Source: Pseudomonas caricapapayae (GTDB taxonomy: Bacteria; Pseudomonadota; Gammaproteobacteria; Pseudomonadales; Pseudomonadaceae). From it: a stretch of DNA of 55,229 nucleotides. The notes beneath the pieces were generated by a model. That model did no database searches and had not been told where the DNA came from. It saw nothing but the letters and a program-made list of their open reading frames with translations. The translations under genes and the position numbers were made by a program. The stretch spans positions 1 through 55,229 of the forward strand of contig NZ_LJPW01000190.1 of NCBI RefSeq assembly GCF_001400735.1, in the 5' to 3' direction. This document shows positions 1-8,571 of the stretch, one piece after another (position 1 is the first letter of the stretch; each line of letters begins with the position of its first letter).

Positions 1-16
1 TATACCGATCAGTATA
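1..16. promoter_or_regulatory. TetR-type palindromic operator
   Basis: TATACCGATCAGTATA is an almost perfect 16-bp palindrome centred on GATC, 20 bp ahead of the MFS transporter start. Short palindromes of this kind between a regulator and an MFS pump are typical TetR-family operators. The regulator would lie to the left, outside the contig, so the link is inferred. Confidence 0.5.
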
Positions 17-36
17 TTAGTAGGTGGATTCGGGTG

Positions 37-1230
37 ATGACGAAAAAGAATCAGGACGAAAAACTTCCGATCGGCGCGTTGCTGGCGCTGGCGATGACGG
101 GGTTCATTTGCATCGTGACTGAGACGCTGCCTGCGGGTTTGCTGCCCGAGATCAGTAGCGGGCTGGGGGTCTCGGCTTCGTATGCAGGGCAGATGGTGAC
201 GTTTTATGCGCTGGGTTCTCTGCTGGCAGCCATTCCGCTGACCATCGCTACGCAAAGCTGGCGTCGCAGGACTGTCTTGCTGCTGACGATCGTCGGCTTT
301 TTGATTTTCAATTCGGTCACAGCGCTGTCTTCCAGTTACTGGCTGACCCTGATTGCGAGGTTTTTCGCTGGCGTCTCTGCGGGCCTGGCCTGGAGCCTCA
401 TCGCAGGTTACGCACGCCGCATGGTTGTCCCGAAATTGCAGGGCCGCGCGCTGGCGATCGCCATGGTGGGTACGCCCATCGCCCTGTCGCTTGGCGTGCC
501 TTTGGGAACCTGGCTGGGCGGGTTCATGGGCTGGCGTTTGGCATTCGGCTTGATGTCCGGGATGACCCTCGTGCTGATCGCCTGGGTACTGATCAAAGTG
601 CCGGATTACCCTGGCCAAACCTCCTCACAGCGCATGGCGTTGGGTCAGGTCTTTTTTACGCCTGGCGTACGCCCGGTGCTGGGCGTGGTCTTTACCTGGA
701 TGCTGGCTCACAACATTCTCTATACCTACGTCGCGCCCTTTGTCTCCAAGGCTGGATTGGCAAATAACATTGATGCGGTGTTGCTGGCATTTGGCATCGC
801 CGCGCTGGCGGGCATCTGGGTAACGGGACGGCTGGTTGATCGCCATCTGCGAAAAGCGGTCTTGGCCAGCCTTGCAACCTTCGCAGGTGTTTCGGTGTTC
901 TTAGGCTTGTTTTCCGGCTCCGCTTTGGCTATTTACCTCGGGGTTTTTATCTGGGGCCTGACGTTTGGTGGTGCTGCCACGCTCTTGCAAACCGCGCTCG
1001 CCGATTCGGCAGGCGAGGGCGCTGATGTCGCGCTTTCCATGAATGTCGTGGTCTGGAACAGCGCTATCGCAGGAGGCGGGTTATTGGGGGGTGTTCTGTT
1101 GAGTGAATGGGGAGTGGGATCTTTTCCCTGGGTCTTGTTCGTGTTGTCGGTGCTGAGTCTGCTCATTGCAGCGCGAGCGCATGTTCATGGTTTCGCAACA
1201 GGTCACCGATTTAACGGGGGAGCGGTCTGA
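37..1230 (+). CDS. MFS transporter, DHA1 drug/sugar-efflux type
   Basis: A 397-residue integral inner-membrane protein with about 12 hydrophobic segments. A GSLLAAIPLT...WRRRTVLL segment around residues 55-80 fits the MFS motif A region between helices 2 and 3. Sequence style matches the arabinose-efflux/DHA1 branch (proton-driven export of small molecules); the substrate cannot be told from sequence. The ATG at 37 is preferred over the GTG at 34 because AGGTGGA at 22-28 is well spaced from it. It sits directly behind a TetR-like palindrome, so it is probably induced by a ligand of an off-contig repressor. It converges with an ArsR gene. Family assignment is sure; substrate is unknown. Confidence 0.88.
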   Translation: MTKKNQDEKLPIGALLALAMTGFICIVTETLPAGLLPEISSGLGVSASYAGQMVTFYALGSLLAAIPLTIATQSWRRRTVLLLTIVGFLIFNSVTALSSSYWLTLIARFFAGVSAGLAWSLIAGYARRMVVPKLQGRALAIAMVGTPIALSLGVPLGTWLGGFMGWRLAFGLMSGMTLVLIAWVLIKVPDYPGQTSSQRMALGQVFFTPGVRPVLGVVFTWMLAHNILYTYVAPFVSKAGLANNIDAVLLAFGIAALAGIWVTGRLVDRHLRKAVLASLATFAGVSVFLGLFSGSALAIYLGVFIWGLTFGGAATLLQTALADSAGEGADVALSMNVVVWNSAIAGGGLLGGVLLSEWGVGSFPWVLFVLSVLSLLIAARAHVHGFATGHRFNGGAV

Positions 1231-1348
1231 AAGGGTAGCCTCGCTGGCTTGGCAATGGGGCAGGTGCGGGCCAGTCTGGCGTATGCGCCACGCGACCAAG
1301 GCGGGTATCGGGATCAGCCTGATGCTCGCGATGGCTTGCTACAGGCCG

Positions 1349-1663
1349 CTAAAGGGGAGGTGATGGAAAGTGACCAAGTATGGAGTCAAGCAGCCCTGGA
1401 AAGCGTGCTTCAATCTCATCCTTGCGAAGAGCGTTCATGTGCGTCGTACCAACGATACGCGTGCGCATCAACCCCGAGTCACGTAGTACCCGAAAGTGAT
1501 GAGACGCGCTTGATTTAGGTCGGCCGCCATCTAACTCACCACAGGTAGCCTCGTTCACGTCGGCAAGATGGCGAATGATCTCCATGCGCACAGGGTCGCT
1601 TAACGCATAGAGAACACGCTCAAGAGCGAACTCCCTGGGCTCCGGATGATTGAATGCTCTCAT
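1349..1663 (-). CDS. ArsR-family winged-helix regulator
   Basis: A 104-residue protein with the ArsR/SmtB core: a segment VLYALSDPVRMEIIRHL at about residues 17-33 (helices 1-2), then a recognition helix containing SSASHHFRVLRDSGL at about 52-66. No CxCxxC metal-binding motif of the ArsR type is visible, so it is more likely a metal-independent ArsR member such as those paired with MFS or oxidoreductase genes. It is transcribed toward the MFS gene and away from the TetR gene at 1925. Target unknown. Confidence 0.85.
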   Translation of the reverse strand: MRAFNHPEPREFALERVLYALSDPVRMEIIRHLADVNEATCGELDGGRPKSSASHHFRVLRDSGLMRTRIVGTTHMNALRKDEIEARFPGLLDSILGHFPSPPL

Positions 1664-1867
1664 GAAAAATGACCTGTGGCGCAGGCGTACACGTCAAGTG
1701 GCTGCGTGGTGAAACGATGTGCTGCCCGCGCGGTTCCATGACAGCGTCGATGAGGGCGATCTCGTTGGCGACTTGCTGTGGTGAGCTGTCGTGAGCAGTG
1801 AACAGTTTCTCGACACTTGCGCCGGGTTATTCGGGTTTTTGAGCGCCATAGAATCTGCCTGTATCAT

Positions 1868-1904
1868 GGAACGATCGGTCCATATATCTTGGTCCGATCG
1901 TTCC
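1868..1904. promoter_or_regulatory. Inverted repeat, probable TetR autoregulatory operator
   Basis: Arms GGAACGATCGGTCC (1868-1881) and GGTCCGATCGTTCC (1891-1904) are inverted copies with one mismatch, separated by 9 bp, ending 20 bp before the TetR start codon. Position and ACCGATCGTTCC-like half-sites fit autorepression by the TetR protein encoded just downstream. Confidence 0.65.
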
Positions 1905-1924
1905 AGGTTGTCAACGGAGAATCC

Positions 1925-2518
1925 ATGAGCGGCAAACCGCAATACGATGAAGGCACGGTCCTGAACGCGGCGACAGGTGTTTTCTGGCGTCATGGGTACG
2001 CGAATTCGTCTATCAGCGACCTGACGGAGGCAACGGGGTTGTCTCGATCAAGCTTGTATCAGCGGTTCCATGGCAAGGATGGGCTCTTCAACGAGTCTCT
2101 TCAGCTGTATACCGACCGTGTGCTGGCTCGAATGAAATCGACCAGAGTTCAGGGTTCCAAAGCGAGCATGGAAGCGTTGTTACGTGAGTTTCTTCCACCG
2201 GAGTCTGACGTAAAGCGTCCTCTTGGCTGCCTGATCTCTCGTAGTAACGCTGAGCATGAAGACCTCACTGCCGCAGGAAAGAGAACCGCACACGCTGCGG
2301 CTTGTCAGCAGCGGCAGATTTTTCTGGATATTTTGAATGATGGCCAGTTGCAAGGTGAGATTGCCGAGCACGCCGATCTGGATCTACTGGCGTGGTATTA
2401 CTTTGGAATATTACAGGCCATTGTAAATCTGCCTTCGACCGGAGCTACTCGCCAGACACTTACCCGCCTTATTGACTTTGCGCTGTTGACGTGGCCTCAA
2501 AGCCGTATTGAAAAGTAG
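1925..2518 (+). CDS. TetR/AcrR-family transcriptional regulator
   Basis: A 197-residue one-domain DNA-binding repressor. The N-terminal HTH covers about residues 9-55, with GYANSSISDLTEATGLSRSS as the HTH core followed by LYQRFHGKDGLF, the hallmark TetR helix 3-4 region. The C-terminal part is the variable ligand-binding/dimer domain. An upstream in-frame start at 1817 exists, but the ATG at 1925 has GGAGA just before it and aligns with the family N-terminus. The large inverted repeat at 1868-1904 sits in its promoter. It may control itself and the SDR gene downstream, or the diverging ArsR side. Confidence 0.9.
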   Translation: MSGKPQYDEGTVLNAATGVFWRHGYANSSISDLTEATGLSRSSLYQRFHGKDGLFNESLQLYTDRVLARMKSTRVQGSKASMEALLREFLPPESDVKRPLGCLISRSNAEHEDLTAAGKRTAHAAACQQRQIFLDILNDGQLQGEIAEHADLDLLAWYYFGILQAIVNLPSTGATRQTLTRLIDFALLTWPQSRIEK

Positions 2519-2920
2519 CCCTGTTGCGTCCAGCGGCTCAACGCGCAATCCCGACATATTCTGGCAACGCAAGGGGGCCTTTGTTAGTTAGCCCACCTTG
2601 CACCCAGATACATTGTAATCGATAAGCCGCCGGTAGCTCTTGTTCGCGAGGAACTGCGCCGGGCTTATGCAGTATATGAGCCCGTTATCAAACTAACCCA
2701 ATGCTGAACCATTAGGAATTTATGCTGGTGTACAGGGGCTTATGCCAGTACCTGGGCACCCTTGGTCGCGGTTATTTTGATGTGCCCTGAGGTGGCAGTA
2801 TCGTTGGATATACTTGGTATGCTCGCGGTGCCTAATTGAACCCAGGTATAAAATGTATATCATGATCACGCGTTAAGTTATTGAGTTAACTTTTTCGACA
2901 CTCCCTACGCAGGATGGATC
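2519..2920. other. 402-bp intergenic region, no gene seen
   Basis: No convincing ORF with a ribosome-binding site. The last 90 bp hold promoter-like and inverted-repeat sequence (see 2836-2892). The rest is AT-richer than its neighbours and shows no recognised RNA or repeat. Confidence 0.5.
2836..2892 (+). promoter_or_regulatory. Candidate promoter and operator of the SDR gene
   Basis: TTGAAC (2836-2841) and TATCAT (2858-2863) are spaced 16 bp as a sigma70-like promoter. Downstream, AAGTTA (2875-2880) and TAACTT (2887-2892) form an inverted repeat with a 6-bp spacer, a plausible repressor site between promoter and start codon. Read by eye only. Confidence 0.35.
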
Positions 2921-3670
2921 ATGAAAGCACTTAGTGAAAAAATCGCACTGATAACGGGCGCATCGAGCGGCATAGGCGAAGCGACGGCCAGGAAGCTCGC
3001 CAGTGTGGGTGTGAAAGTGGGTATCGCAGCGCGCCGAGCCGATCGTCTTGACGCATTAAAAGCCGACATCGAGCGTCTTGGTGGGCAAGCGCTGGTTTTG
3101 GAGATGGACGTGGCAGACAAAGCGTCGGTCGAGGCAGGGGTGAAAAAGCTGGTAGACACCTATGGGGGAATTGATATTGCAGTCAATAACGCGGGTCTGA
3201 TGCCCCTGTCCAATATTGACGAATTCAAAACCGATGAATGGGACAAGATGGTGGACGTCAATATCAAAGGGGTCTTGAATCTGTCGGCCGCCGTGCTCCC
3301 TCATTTTATAAAGCACCGTGCCGGGCACATTATAAATACTTCATCGGTGGCGGGGCGCAAAGTGTTGGGCCAGGGCTTTGCTGTGTACGCTGCGACGAAA
3401 TTCGCGGTCAGTGCCTTCACCGAAGGGCTGCGCATGGAAGTAGGGCAGAAACATAACATTCGTGTCACCAGCATTCAGCCAGGTGCGACGGCGACTGAAC
3501 TGTTCAATCACACAACCAGCGAAGAGTTTTTGCAGGTCATGGCTGGTTTTTCAAGCCAGGTAGAGTTCCTATTGCCTGCCGACATTGCGGACACTGTTCT
3601 GTATGCGGTGTCCGCACCTGAGCACGTTAATATTGCCGAGCTCTACGTCATGCCAACCAATCAGGTTTGA
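2921..3670 (+). CDS. SDR-family NAD(P)-dependent oxidoreductase
   Basis: A 249-residue classical short-chain dehydrogenase. The nucleotide-binding TGASSGIG motif is at residues 12-19, NNAG at 89-92, the catalytic Ser at 141-142, and the YxxxK pair at Tyr156/Lys160. Arg-rich AARRADR after strand 2 (about 37-43) suggests NADP(H) preference. It is cytosolic; the substrate is unknown. RBS AGGATGG precedes the ATG. It converges with an HxlR regulator, a family often paired with SDR and quinone-reductase genes, but the HxlR gene points toward it rather than away from it. Family call is firm. Confidence 0.92.
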   Translation: MKALSEKIALITGASSGIGEATARKLASVGVKVGIAARRADRLDALKADIERLGGQALVLEMDVADKASVEAGVKKLVDTYGGIDIAVNNAGLMPLSNIDEFKTDEWDKMVDVNIKGVLNLSAAVLPHFIKHRAGHIINTSSVAGRKVLGQGFAVYAATKFAVSAFTEGLRMEVGQKHNIRVTSIQPGATATELFNHTTSEEFLQVMAGFSSQVEFLLPADIADTVLYAVSAPEHVNIAELYVMPTNQV

Positions 3671-3870
3671 CCCGCAGGCTATACGCGTATCAGCTCCAAA
3701 GCTTGACCCTCGCGAGTTGAGCTTTCGAGCTTCGCCCGGCTGGAAACTCATTGGCCTTTGCCAGTTGCGTGGAAGCATTCCAACGATTTCCATACCGTAT
3801 CGTGACCGTATGCTGGCAGAAGGTCTATCAGACAGTGCATCACCGGAACGCGTTGGCGGGAGGTGTTAAA

Positions 3871-4257
3871 TCATCCTGTCGTGAGCTTTACGTCTGCGAC
3901 CGCGTCAAATTTCAACCGTGCAGCTTCAACGTCAGGCAGTTTGTCGAGCGTCCATTTATGCAACTCGCGAAATGGCTGCTGCAGTGTCTGGCCAAGCGGC
4001 GTGATTTCATACTGAACTGCCACGGGCGAAAACGAAATGACCTGGCGCGAGACGAGACCATTGCGTTCCAGCCGCCGCAGGGACTGTGTCAGAGCTTTCT
4101 GGGTGACACCCTCCAGGCGACGTTTGATGGCATTGAAGCGATGCGGCCCGTCATCAAGCACGGCCAGAACCATCATCGACCACTTGTCCGCGATCTGATC
4201 GAAAAGCGCCCGGCTCGGGCAGTCCGATGAAAAACATTGCGGCTCTAATTCCAGCAT
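3871..4257 (-). CDS. HxlR-family winged-helix regulator
   Basis: About 128 residues. Early Cys residues (PQCFSSDCPSR) precede the typical HxlR segment DQIADKWSMMVLAVLDDGPHRF, then the recognition helix region TQKALTQSLRRLERNGLV at about residues 50-67 and the wing YEITPLGQTL. HxlR members respond to electrophiles or redox state through an N-terminal Cys, which fits Cys9/Cys14 here, though this is inference. The ATG at 4257 with GGAGA upstream is preferred over the TTG at 4260. It diverges from the LysR gene at 4510. Confidence 0.88.
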   Translation of the reverse strand: MLELEPQCFSSDCPSRALFDQIADKWSMMVLAVLDDGPHRFNAIKRRLEGVTQKALTQSLRRLERNGLVSRQVISFSPVAVQYEITPLGQTLQQPFRELHKWTLDKLPDVEAARLKFDAVADVKLTTG

Positions 4258-4509
4258 CAAATTTTCTCCGGGTGTAATGAGGCTACTCCAAGTGCCTGAT
4301 TGACGTCAGGTCTACAAAATATACTTGTGTGGCGTGCAAAAGCAAATAAAGTCCACCCACTAAGAGGTTTCGCCTCGTCCTGCCTTTGAGCGTTGATCCG
4401 GGATGTAACTCTGGTTTGTCGGTCGCTAATCTCGGGTACGCTGAGAGCTTGAACCGGATCCTGTTCGCAGGTTTCTGGTAACGTTAATGAAGGAGATCAG
4501 AGCGTACGT

Positions 4510-5462
4510 ATGGTTAAACATATCGATCCCGACCTTACCTTGTTGAAGATGCCCTCGCTCAAAGCGGTCAAATCATTTGTGGCCGCGGCAAAGTATCAAA
4601 GTTTTACTCGCGCTGCAGAGGCACTGTGCGTCACCCAGGCCGCGATCAGCCGGCAAATTCGCGAGCTTGAGGCCTATCTTGAAGTCGAGCTGTTCAAGAG
4701 GGTGGGGCGTGCTGTCCAGTTAACTGAGGCCGGTGCGATTTTTTCGATGCGGCACAGATGTCCTTCGTCAATATTTCCCAGGCAGCAGAGCGGATCCGTA
4801 CCCATAATGCCGGCAAGCGAGTGCTGACACTGTGCTGTTCCCCTGCCTTTTCAGCCCTGTGGCTATCTGAAAGATTGCCGACGTTTTTCAGTCAAAACCC
4901 TGACATTGATCTGAACCTCATTACGACTCAGAATTTTCTGTCAATGGAACCTGGCATACGCCCGGACATTTTCATTACCAAAATGGCCAAGATTCAGGAC
5001 GGCTACCAGTGTTACCCGCTTTTTCATGACGTCATCTATCCGGTATGTACCCCGCAATACAAAGCAAATCATCCCGAACTCTCGAGTCTGGAAGGGTTGC
5101 GTGACGGTGTTCTGTTGAATCTGAGCCCGTATGGGCGCTCCCAGGTCGCTGAGCATGTAGATTGGAACGTCTGGCTGGCCTTCAATGGCATTGATATCAG
5201 CGAGCGTCCTTTTGAAAGTCCGCACATGCTTAACGCCAATGACTATAACCTGATCATCACCATGGTCCTGACGCATCAGGGCGTAGCACTTGGCTGGAAT
5301 CATCTGGTGAAAAAGCTAGTCGACGATGGCACGCTGGTGCGCCCGGTCAGCGATGAGTTGGTGCTCAGGGAAAGTCTGCATTACCTGACCTTCCGGCAAG
5401 ACCGGCAGAACGATGACGCTTGCTGTCGGCTCAGAGACTGGATGCTTTCTCAGCTTGCCTGA
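4510..5462 (+). pseudogene. LysR-family regulator split by a one-base frameshift
   Basis: The first frame (4510-about 4744) gives a LysR HTH: FVAAAKYQSFTRAAEAL then VTQAAISRQIRELE. The second frame (to 5462) gives a complete LysR effector domain ending at the usual length. The break is in a run of six T at 4739-4744. Adding one T gives the expected reading AIFFDAAQMSF and restores an intact protein of about 317 residues, close to family length (GcvA-like branch). It lies 690 bp upstream of the catabolic operon in the same direction and could have been its regulator. It may be a recent pseudogene, a phase-variable tract or a sequencing error; the rest of the reading frame is undecayed. Confidence 0.85.
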
Positions 5463-6149
5463 GTCGGGCAGGTGCAGGGGGCCCTTAAACGTGGCAACGG
5501 CGTGTGAAGTGCACCATTTCCCTCCTGTGTCTAACGATTCAACCCCTTCAAAAGCGCCTATCGATAACATCAGGTTATGAATTGCTCTAAGAAAAGGTTT
5601 CTTGTCCGGTCGCAATGACGGGACGTATTCTCCACCTGAGCCTTTAAAGGCGTACGGCACTTGGAAAAGGCAAAACAGATAAGCGTGTTTAATCAGTGGT
5701 AACGCCGGGTCCAGTGTTTAATGCCCGGTTTGTCTCCGCCATCGTGAAACCGCGAATGCAGTGAACGAAGTCAAGCCGTAAAAAATAAGATCCTTGTACG
5801 TCGCCTGGTGCCTGCCAGATGATTAGACATTGTTTCAGTTGAGGCTTCTGTTTCTGCTCCTGTACCTGGGGTGGGAAGGTGATGAAGTTCTGAATGCAAC
5901 TGGAAGATGCAGTTGACACAGTAAGCCAATGATTGCCGTTCAGTTCTGCTGTTCGAAGGCAGTGCGTATCGCCCTGCCTGGACAATGCTTGATACTTATT
6001 CTGGTTCGTCCAGCTGAGACAGGGGTGTAACTGTGAACGTTACTATTAATCGATAGGCACGGTATCTCTTGATGCGGGTTTGTACCGTACGCCCCGAAAT
6101 CCGGCTGTGTTAGTTGATACGTCGGGCCATTTAAATCGGAGAAACTGAC
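5463..6149. other. 687-bp intergenic region before the catabolic operon
   Basis: No ORF on either strand has coding character or a ribosome-binding site; the minus-strand frames here are spurious. It must contain the promoter of the operon starting at 6150, but I could not pick a convincing -35/-10 pair or activator site. Confidence 0.5.
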
Positions 6150-7061
6150 TTGAGATTCGAAGGTATATATACACCGGCGGTGACGCCGTATACGCCTGAC
6201 GGCGAGATCGACTGGAACGTGTTTTCCGACGTTCTGGAGTCGCTGATCGAGGCGAACGTGCACGGCATTATTATTGGCGGCTCGACCGGCGAGTATTATG
6301 CGCAGACCGCTGAAGAACGCCTCAAGCTCGCTGCTCATGCCAAGGACGTCATCGGTTCGCGTGTGCAACTGATCATCGGCACCGGCGCCATACGCACTGA
6401 AGACGCTGTGATGTTCGCTGCGGATGCCAAAGCCATCAAAGCTGACGCTATCCTCGTCACCACGCCGCCCTACGCACTGCCAACGGACCAGGAAAACGCT
6501 GTCCACGCATTGACTATTGATCGTGCCGCTGACATGCCGATCATGCTTTATAACTACCCAGGGCGCATGGGCGTGCAGATGAACGAGGATTATCTCGCGC
6601 GCGTGGGCAAATCAAAAAATGTCATTGCCATCAAGGAAAGTTCCGGCGATATGGGCCGTGTGCACTTGCTGGCTCGCGAATTTCCGCATATTGCCCTGTC
6701 GTGCGGTTGGGACGATCAGGCACTTGAGTTTTTTGCTTGGGGTGCACGCAGCTGGGTCTGCGCTGGCTCCAACTTTCTACCCAAAGAACATGTCGCGCTC
6801 TATGAAGCCTGTGTCATCGAAAACAACTTCGAAAAAGGGCGTCGGATCATGTCGGCGATGATGCCGCTGATGAACGCATTGGACGGCGGTAAGTTTGTCC
6901 AGTCGATCAAGTTTGGTTGCGAGTTGAATGGATTGAAGGTGGGCGACGTCCGTGCGCCACTGCGTCCACTCAATGCGCAAGACAAGCGGAGCCTGCACGC
7001 CGTCATTGCCAACGTAAAACGCACCGTTGCCTATGTCACTTCGGGAGCCAACCATGCGTGA
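6150..7061 (+). CDS. DapA-family (class I aldolase) lyase/deaminase
   Basis: A 303-residue TIM-barrel enzyme of the dihydrodipicolinate synthase / N-acetylneuraminate lyase family. Schiff-base Lys162 is in IAIKESSGD, catalytic Tyr134 in LYNYPGRMG, and the substrate carboxylate loop GGSTGEYY is at 43-50. The start is TTG, with GGAGA 7 nt upstream. In this neighbourhood (FAD amino-acid oxidoreductase, aldehyde dehydrogenase, proline-racemase-like protein) the best role is LhpC-like deamination of delta1-pyrroline-4-hydroxy-2-carboxylate to 2-oxoglutarate semialdehyde. That role is inferred from context; the fold and catalytic residues are seen. It is the first gene of the operon and overlaps the next by 8 bases. 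Confidence 0.85.
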   Translation: MRFEGIYTPAVTPYTPDGEIDWNVFSDVLESLIEANVHGIIIGGSTGEYYAQTAEERLKLAAHAKDVIGSRVQLIIGTGAIRTEDAVMFAADAKAIKADAILVTTPPYALPTDQENAVHALTIDRAADMPIMLYNYPGRMGVQMNEDYLARVGKSKNVIAIKESSGDMGRVHLLAREFPHIALSCGWDDQALEFFAWGARSWVCAGSNFLPKEHVALYEACVIENNFEKGRRIMSAMMPLMNALDGGKFVQSIKFGCELNGLKVGDVRAPLRPLNAQDKRSLHAVIANVKRTVAYVTSGANHA

Positions 7062-8571
7062 TCTTCTGACTGCGGATGAATACACCGCCATCGCCCAATC
7101 CCTCTCGTTTCCGTCCAGCGCATTTATTGACGGTGTTTTTAAGCCAGCCATTTCCGGAGCTACATTTGCCACTCACAACCCGGCAACGGGTAGGTTCCTG
7201 GTTGATATTGCGGCATGTTCCTCACAGGACGTGGATTACGCAGTCAGCAAGGCCAGGGCAGCTTTCGAGGATGGCCGCTGGAGGCTGTTGCCCCCTGGCG
7301 AACGTAAAGCGGTTTTGCTGAAGTTCGCCAGGCTGCTGGAGGACAATCGCCACGAGCTGGCCGTGATGGAAAGTCTGGATAGCGGCAAACCCGTACGCGA
7401 GTGTCAATTGGTGGACGTGCCAGACACCATTCATACCCTGCGCTGGCACGCAGAAGTCATCGACAAGCTTTACGATCAGACCGCCCCGGTGGGCAACGAT
7501 GCACTGACTATGATCGTGCGCGAGCCTATTGGCGTCGTCGGCTGCGTACTGCCGTGGAATTTCCCGTTGCTGATGCTGGCATGGAAAATCGGTCCGGCGC
7601 TGGCCGCTGGATGCTCGGTCATCGTCAAGCCAGCCGAGCAGACCACCCTCACTACGCTGCGGGTTGCCGAGCTGGCTTTCGAGGCTGGCGTTCCGGCCGG
7701 TATTTTGAACATCGTGACCGGTACCGGCAAGGACGTCGGCGAGCCTATCGGCCTGCACAGAGACGTCGATATGGTCAGCTTTACAGGCTCTACCGCCACT
7801 GGCCGTCGTTTTCTGCATTATGCCGCCGACTCGAACCTCAAGCGCGTGGTGCTGGAGTGCGGTGGCAAGAACCCGGCAGTGGTGATGGACGATGCCGAAG
7901 ACCTGGATCTGGTAGCTGAGCAGGTGGTCAACGGTGCGTTCTGGAATATGGGTGAAAACTGTTCGGCAACCTCGCGTCTGCTGGTGCACGCATCGGTCAA
8001 GGATGAGTTGCTCAAACGCATGGGGGCCTATCTCAACGACTGGAAAATGGGCGACCCGCTGGATCCGCACAATCGGGTGGGCGCTTTAGTGAGTACTGAC
8101 CACTTCGAGAAGGTCAAGTCGTACCTCGATTATGCGAACGCAGGCGAGCTTGACGTAGTGTACGGCGGCGATACTCAGGATGGGGTCTTTGTCCAGCCGA
8201 CGGTCATCGATGGTGTGAAGCGAGACAGCCCTCTGTTCCAGGAAGAGATCTTCGGCCCGATATTGTCAGTCACAGCGTTTACGTCGATCTCAGAAGCCAT
8301 TGCGCTGGCCAATGACACGGTCTACGGCTTGGCGGCGTCGGTCTACACAGGCAGCCTGCGCAGAGCGATCAAGCTGTCCCGCGAGATTCGCGCCGGTATC
8401 GTCACCGTAAATTGCTTCGGCGAGGGTGATGCTTCGACACCGTTTGGTGGCTATAGGGAATCGGGTTTCGGCGGGCGTGACAAGTCGGTTTTAGCCCATG
8501 ATCAATACACCGAAATCAAAACCATCTGGATCGACGTCTCTGATCGGTCGGTTGACGAGACCGTAAAATGA
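7054..8571 (+). CDS. Aldehyde dehydrogenase (NAD(P)-dependent)
   Basis: A 505-residue ALDH-superfamily enzyme, usual length. The oxyanion-loop sequence PWNFPLLML, the cofactor loop FTGSTATGRRF, the general base Glu268 in LECGGKNP and the nucleophile Cys303 in MGENCSAT are all present. The ATG at 7054 is preferred to 7027 because GGGAG lies just upstream and it starts in the ATGCGTGA overlap with the preceding gene. In the inferred pathway it would oxidise 2-oxoglutarate semialdehyde to 2-oxoglutarate. By sequence style it also resembles betaine-aldehyde and gamma-glutamyl-aminobutyraldehyde dehydrogenases (PuuC branch), so the substrate is not certain. Confidence 0.92.
   Translation: MRDLLTADEYTAIAQSLSFPSSAFIDGVFKPAISGATFATHNPATGRFLVDIAACSSQDVDYAVSKARAAFEDGRWRLLPPGERKAVLLKFARLLEDNRHELAVMESLDSGKPVRECQLVDVPDTIHTLRWHAEVIDKLYDQTAPVGNDALTMIVREPIGVVGCVLPWNFPLLMLAWKIGPALAAGCSVIVKPAEQTTLTTLRVAELAFEAGVPAGILNIVTGTGKDVGEPIGLHRDVDMVSFTGSTATGRRFLHYAADSNLKRVVLECGGKNPAVVMDDAEDLDLVAEQVVNGAFWNMGENCSATSRLLVHASVKDELLKRMGAYLNDWKMGDPLDPHNRVGALVSTDHFEKVKSYLDYANAGELDVVYGGDTQDGVFVQPTVIDGVKRDSPLFQEEIFGPILSVTAFTSISEAIALANDTVYGLAASVYTGSLRRAIKLSREIRAGIVTVNCFGEGDASTPFGGYRESGFGGRDKSVLAHDQYTEIKTIWIDVSDRSVDETVK

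Noticed and set aside
4315..4345. sigma70 promoter TTGACG...TATACT ahead of the LysR gene
   Set aside because: Spacing is only about 14 bp, too short for a normal promoter.
5940..6506. 188-codon minus-strand frame overlapping the DapA-family gene start
   Set aside because: Overlaps a gene with clear catalytic motifs, lacks RBS and coding character.
7222..8070. 282-codon minus-strand frame
   Set aside because: Antisense to the aldehyde dehydrogenase; no recognised motif and shadow-like composition.
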